From: Patescibacteria group bacterium | Lineage (GTDB): Bacteria > Patescibacteriota > Patescibacteriia > Patescibacteriales > UBA12465 | Direction: 5' to 3' | DNA: 40,996 nt | Assembly: GCA_027858435.1 (NCBI GenBank) | Contig: JAQICS010000057.1 | Coordinates: forward strand, 1-40,996 | Shown: positions 38,696 through 40,996 of the stretch, piece after piece | How the letters are laid out: every line of letters starts with the position of its first letter | Position numbering within the stretch: position 1 is the stretch's first letter | The notes under the pieces: model-generated | Told to the model about the DNA's origin: nothing | Database searches by the model: none | Seen by the model: only the letters and a program-made list of their open reading frames with translations | Position numbers and translations under genes: made by a program

Positions 38696-39988
38696 ATGGT
38701 ACAGAGAAACAGTAACAACAGAACCAGTGGAGGTAATACAAATAATTACCAACCAGAAATGGCTATAAGAGTTAGTCCTACTAGTCAAATAATTGACAAC
38801 GTCTGCGAAGTCTCATTAGAGGTTTCCGTACTCTTGAAAAACCGACCAATGGTTAATCAAGAGGTAATACTTAAAGAAGGCAATTCTCGAATTGCTCAAC
38901 CAAACACTGCCGGCAGTACCGGAGTAGATGGAATAGTAACACTTAATGCAAATTTTCCACTTCGTGATAAAGAGTATCAAAAGGTTTTAAGAATTTCATT
39001 AACAGGTAAAGCGGAATCTTTAAATGTACCGCTGTTAATACCCGCTAAGACTGAAAAGAAAAAACAAAAAAACATCTCAGAGTCTTTAGTGGTTATGAAA
39101 TACCAGAACGATAATGGTCAAGCTTCCTTTAAATGTCGAGTTCTAACAACCGATGGTGATGGAGTTCCAAAAAAGCAAGTAACTATTTGGTATAAAGGTT
39201 CTAATAAAAAAAGAACAACTGATAACAATGGTGAAGCGTTTTTTTATCCTTCTTCAATAATTGAGCCTGGAGAAGAAAACGCAATTACGTTTTCTGTTTC
39301 AGGAATTAAGGAATCGGCTAAGTTGAAACTACGTCGTAAGAAAAAACTTAAACAAGCCAAAGCTTTTTCTAGTAAATGGTGGTTAGGAGTTAATAATGGA
39401 CGAGCATTTATTCTAATGCTTCTAGCAATTTTCTTTTGGATTTTAGCTATTGGCGTTGGTTTTGGTGATCCAATTATTAGCAGAAAGTTATTTGTCGATG
39501 AAAATGGAATATCACCATATCAAAAATTGTATAACGAAACATTGCTTGAGTATGGACAAGAAATTAAAACCTTTGAGAGTGATGATTATTTCTTTTTTGA
39601 AAAGATCCCTAAGAAAAGTATTTGGAAAATAGCTTTCTTTTTAACGATAGCTTTCTTTATTTACTTTCCAATTGCTGCTCGTGAGGAAATAGCTGACGCC
39701 CTTGATGATGTCAGGTTAAAACTTGTTGACAAGGGCTCGGTAAAAGTTGATGATCCTTTCTTTGAAAAATTGCTTGCTTCAACTGAATCTCTTGGTTTTG
39801 CTTCGAACAAAAGCAACAAAGGAGTTCAATTTGGAGGAACAAAATCATTTGGTCTTTCAGGAGGTGGTGCAAAAAACCCTCAGGGAAAAGAAGATGATAA
39901 AGCTTTTGGTTCATCAATGTGGAGCTATATGGCACTTGACATTGCCACAGACCTTCTGATGGGTATTGTTAAAAGAGTATTTAAGTAG
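38696..39988 (+). CDS. hypothetical membrane protein with N-terminal Ig-like repeats
   Basis: 430 aa; two repeats of Big_1-like pattern (GDGVPKKQVTIWYKGSNKKRTTDNNGEAFF), then TM segments FILMLLAIFFWILAIGVGF and IAFFLTIAFFIYFPIA. Confidence 0.75.
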   Translation: MVQRNSNNRTSGGNTNNYQPEMAIRVSPTSQIIDNVCEVSLEVSVLLKNRPMVNQEVILKEGNSRIAQPNTAGSTGVDGIVTLNANFPLRDKEYQKVLRISLTGKAESLNVPLLIPAKTEKKKQKNISESLVVMKYQNDNGQASFKCRVLTTDGDGVPKKQVTIWYKGSNKKRTTDNNGEAFFYPSSIIEPGEENAITFSVSGIKESAKLKLRRKKKLKQAKAFSSKWWLGVNNGRAFILMLLAIFFWILAIGVGFGDPIISRKLFVDENGISPYQKLYNETLLEYGQEIKTFESDDYFFFEKIPKKSIWKIAFFLTIAFFIYFPIAAREEIADALDDVRLKLVDKGSVKVDDPFFEKLLASTESLGFASNKSNKGVQFGGTKSFGLSGGGAKNPQGKEDDKAFGSSMWSYMALDIATDLLMGIVKRVFK

Positions 39989-40009
39989 AAACCTTAAAAT
40001 CTTTATGTA

Positions 40010-40885
40010 ATGGAAGAAAATAATGAAAATCAAGATAATCAAACAATAGAAAACAATAACGATAATAATAAAGATTCTTTCTTTGTTAAACGCAAGCAAG
40101 AAATTGCTGCCGTTGTTGGTTTGATTATTCTTACTTTGCTCACCCATATTAGCTTATTTACTGTTCTACTTATAGGACTGTATTTAATAGCTACTGCTAT
40201 AATGAGCAAAAAAGCAACTAACTTAAAAACTCTAGCAAAGCTAATGAATATTATTTTAATAATATCTTTTGCTTACTTGGGTGTTTCAGAGATTATGTCT
40301 AGAAGTGCTGAGAAAAAATTTAATATTGGAGAAAAAATAGATCAAACTTTTTCTCAGCTTATGCCAGGTGATAATGAAATTAGGGCTGCTGATATTTTTG
40401 AAGATGAAAAGAAAAAAGCAGTAGAAGACTTTAGACCTTATTACCGTCAGCTTTTAAACGAAGGACGTGTTGAAGAGGCAGCTGAAATCTTTACTAAGTT
40501 TGAAGAAAAATGGAATTTTAAAGTACAAATTCAAAAAGCTGAAAGGACAAGAAAGAGTGAAACTAAAAAAGTGGATCAAAAAGGTGTGAGTCAAAATATT
40601 AAAAAATACTCGAGACCAAGTCCGCCAGTAATTAAAGATTCAATCTTTTATCCAGGAACTTACGAAATAGAAGTCAATAAAATAACTGATTTCTATATTG
40701 TTCCTGAATCTGATAATAAATATCAGTACTTTACGTTAGATTCTGAAGATAGAGAATATCAATTGATATTTTCAAACAAGAATTTGTATAATGCCAACTC
40801 ACAGATTTATGAGAAAGAATTGCGATTTAAACTGAAGGCAACTGGTAATGACAAGAAAGAAAAAATTACTATGACCGTTAGTTAA
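40010..40885 (+). CDS. hypothetical protein with N-terminal TM segments
   Basis: 291 aa; AAVVGLIILTLLTHISLFTVLLIGLYLIATAIM, co-directional with 38696 gene. Confidence 0.7.
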   Translation: MEENNENQDNQTIENNNDNNKDSFFVKRKQEIAAVVGLIILTLLTHISLFTVLLIGLYLIATAIMSKKATNLKTLAKLMNIILIISFAYLGVSEIMSRSAEKKFNIGEKIDQTFSQLMPGDNEIRAADIFEDEKKKAVEDFRPYYRQLLNEGRVEEAAEIFTKFEEKWNFKVQIQKAERTRKSETKKVDQKGVSQNIKKYSRPSPPVIKDSIFYPGTYEIEVNKITDFYIVPESDNKYQYFTLDSEDREYQLIFSNKNLYNANSQIYEKELRFKLKATGNDKKEKITMTVS

Positions 40886-40893
40886 AATAATAT

Positions 40894-40924
40894 GAGGGTG
40901 ATTAAAACAATCATCCTCTTTTTT
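40894..40924 (+). terminator. intrinsic terminator
   Basis: GAGGGTGATT-aaaac-AATCATCCTC followed by TTTTTT. Confidence 0.8.
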
Positions 40925-40996
40925 ATTTACCAATATTATTAATTTGTGTTATAATATCTTTACAAACATAATTTAATTATATGAAAAAAATAAAAA

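Overview
AT-rich bacterial chromosome segment. The reduced housekeeping set, small proteins and lysine-rich style suggest a Patescibacteria/CPR-type genome; this is inference, and no taxonomic search was possible. The standard genetic code fits. Recognisable genes: polA, murD, murI, holA, rpsT, rpsO, a NYN-domain gene, pnp, rpsP, a KH-domain gene, a DHH phosphoesterase, trmD, rbfA, infB, rny, HU, adk, recA, a GlmU-type nucleotidyltransferase, pilT, rnc, nusB, rpmF, ftsH and rpsA. There are seven tRNAs, and a 23S-5S rRNA unit with no 16S beside it. A complete ISL3-family insertion sequence lies at 37226-38550. Regions most worth follow-up: (1) a GC-rich orphan cassette at about 15979-17288, bounded by exact 26-bp direct repeats, with its own promoter, a 16-bp inverted repeat in the leader, an SD sequence and a terminator; (2) a candidate structured ncRNA at about 36945-37183 (minus strand) with a consensus promoter, a long-range 10-bp closing helix and a UUCG-capped terminator, next to the IS; (3) an exact 23-bp imperfect palindrome placed immediately downstream of the terminators of both units; (4) an initiator tRNA with C33 and a non-canonical anticodon stem. 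All coordinates and motifs were read by eye; no searches or folding programs were run.
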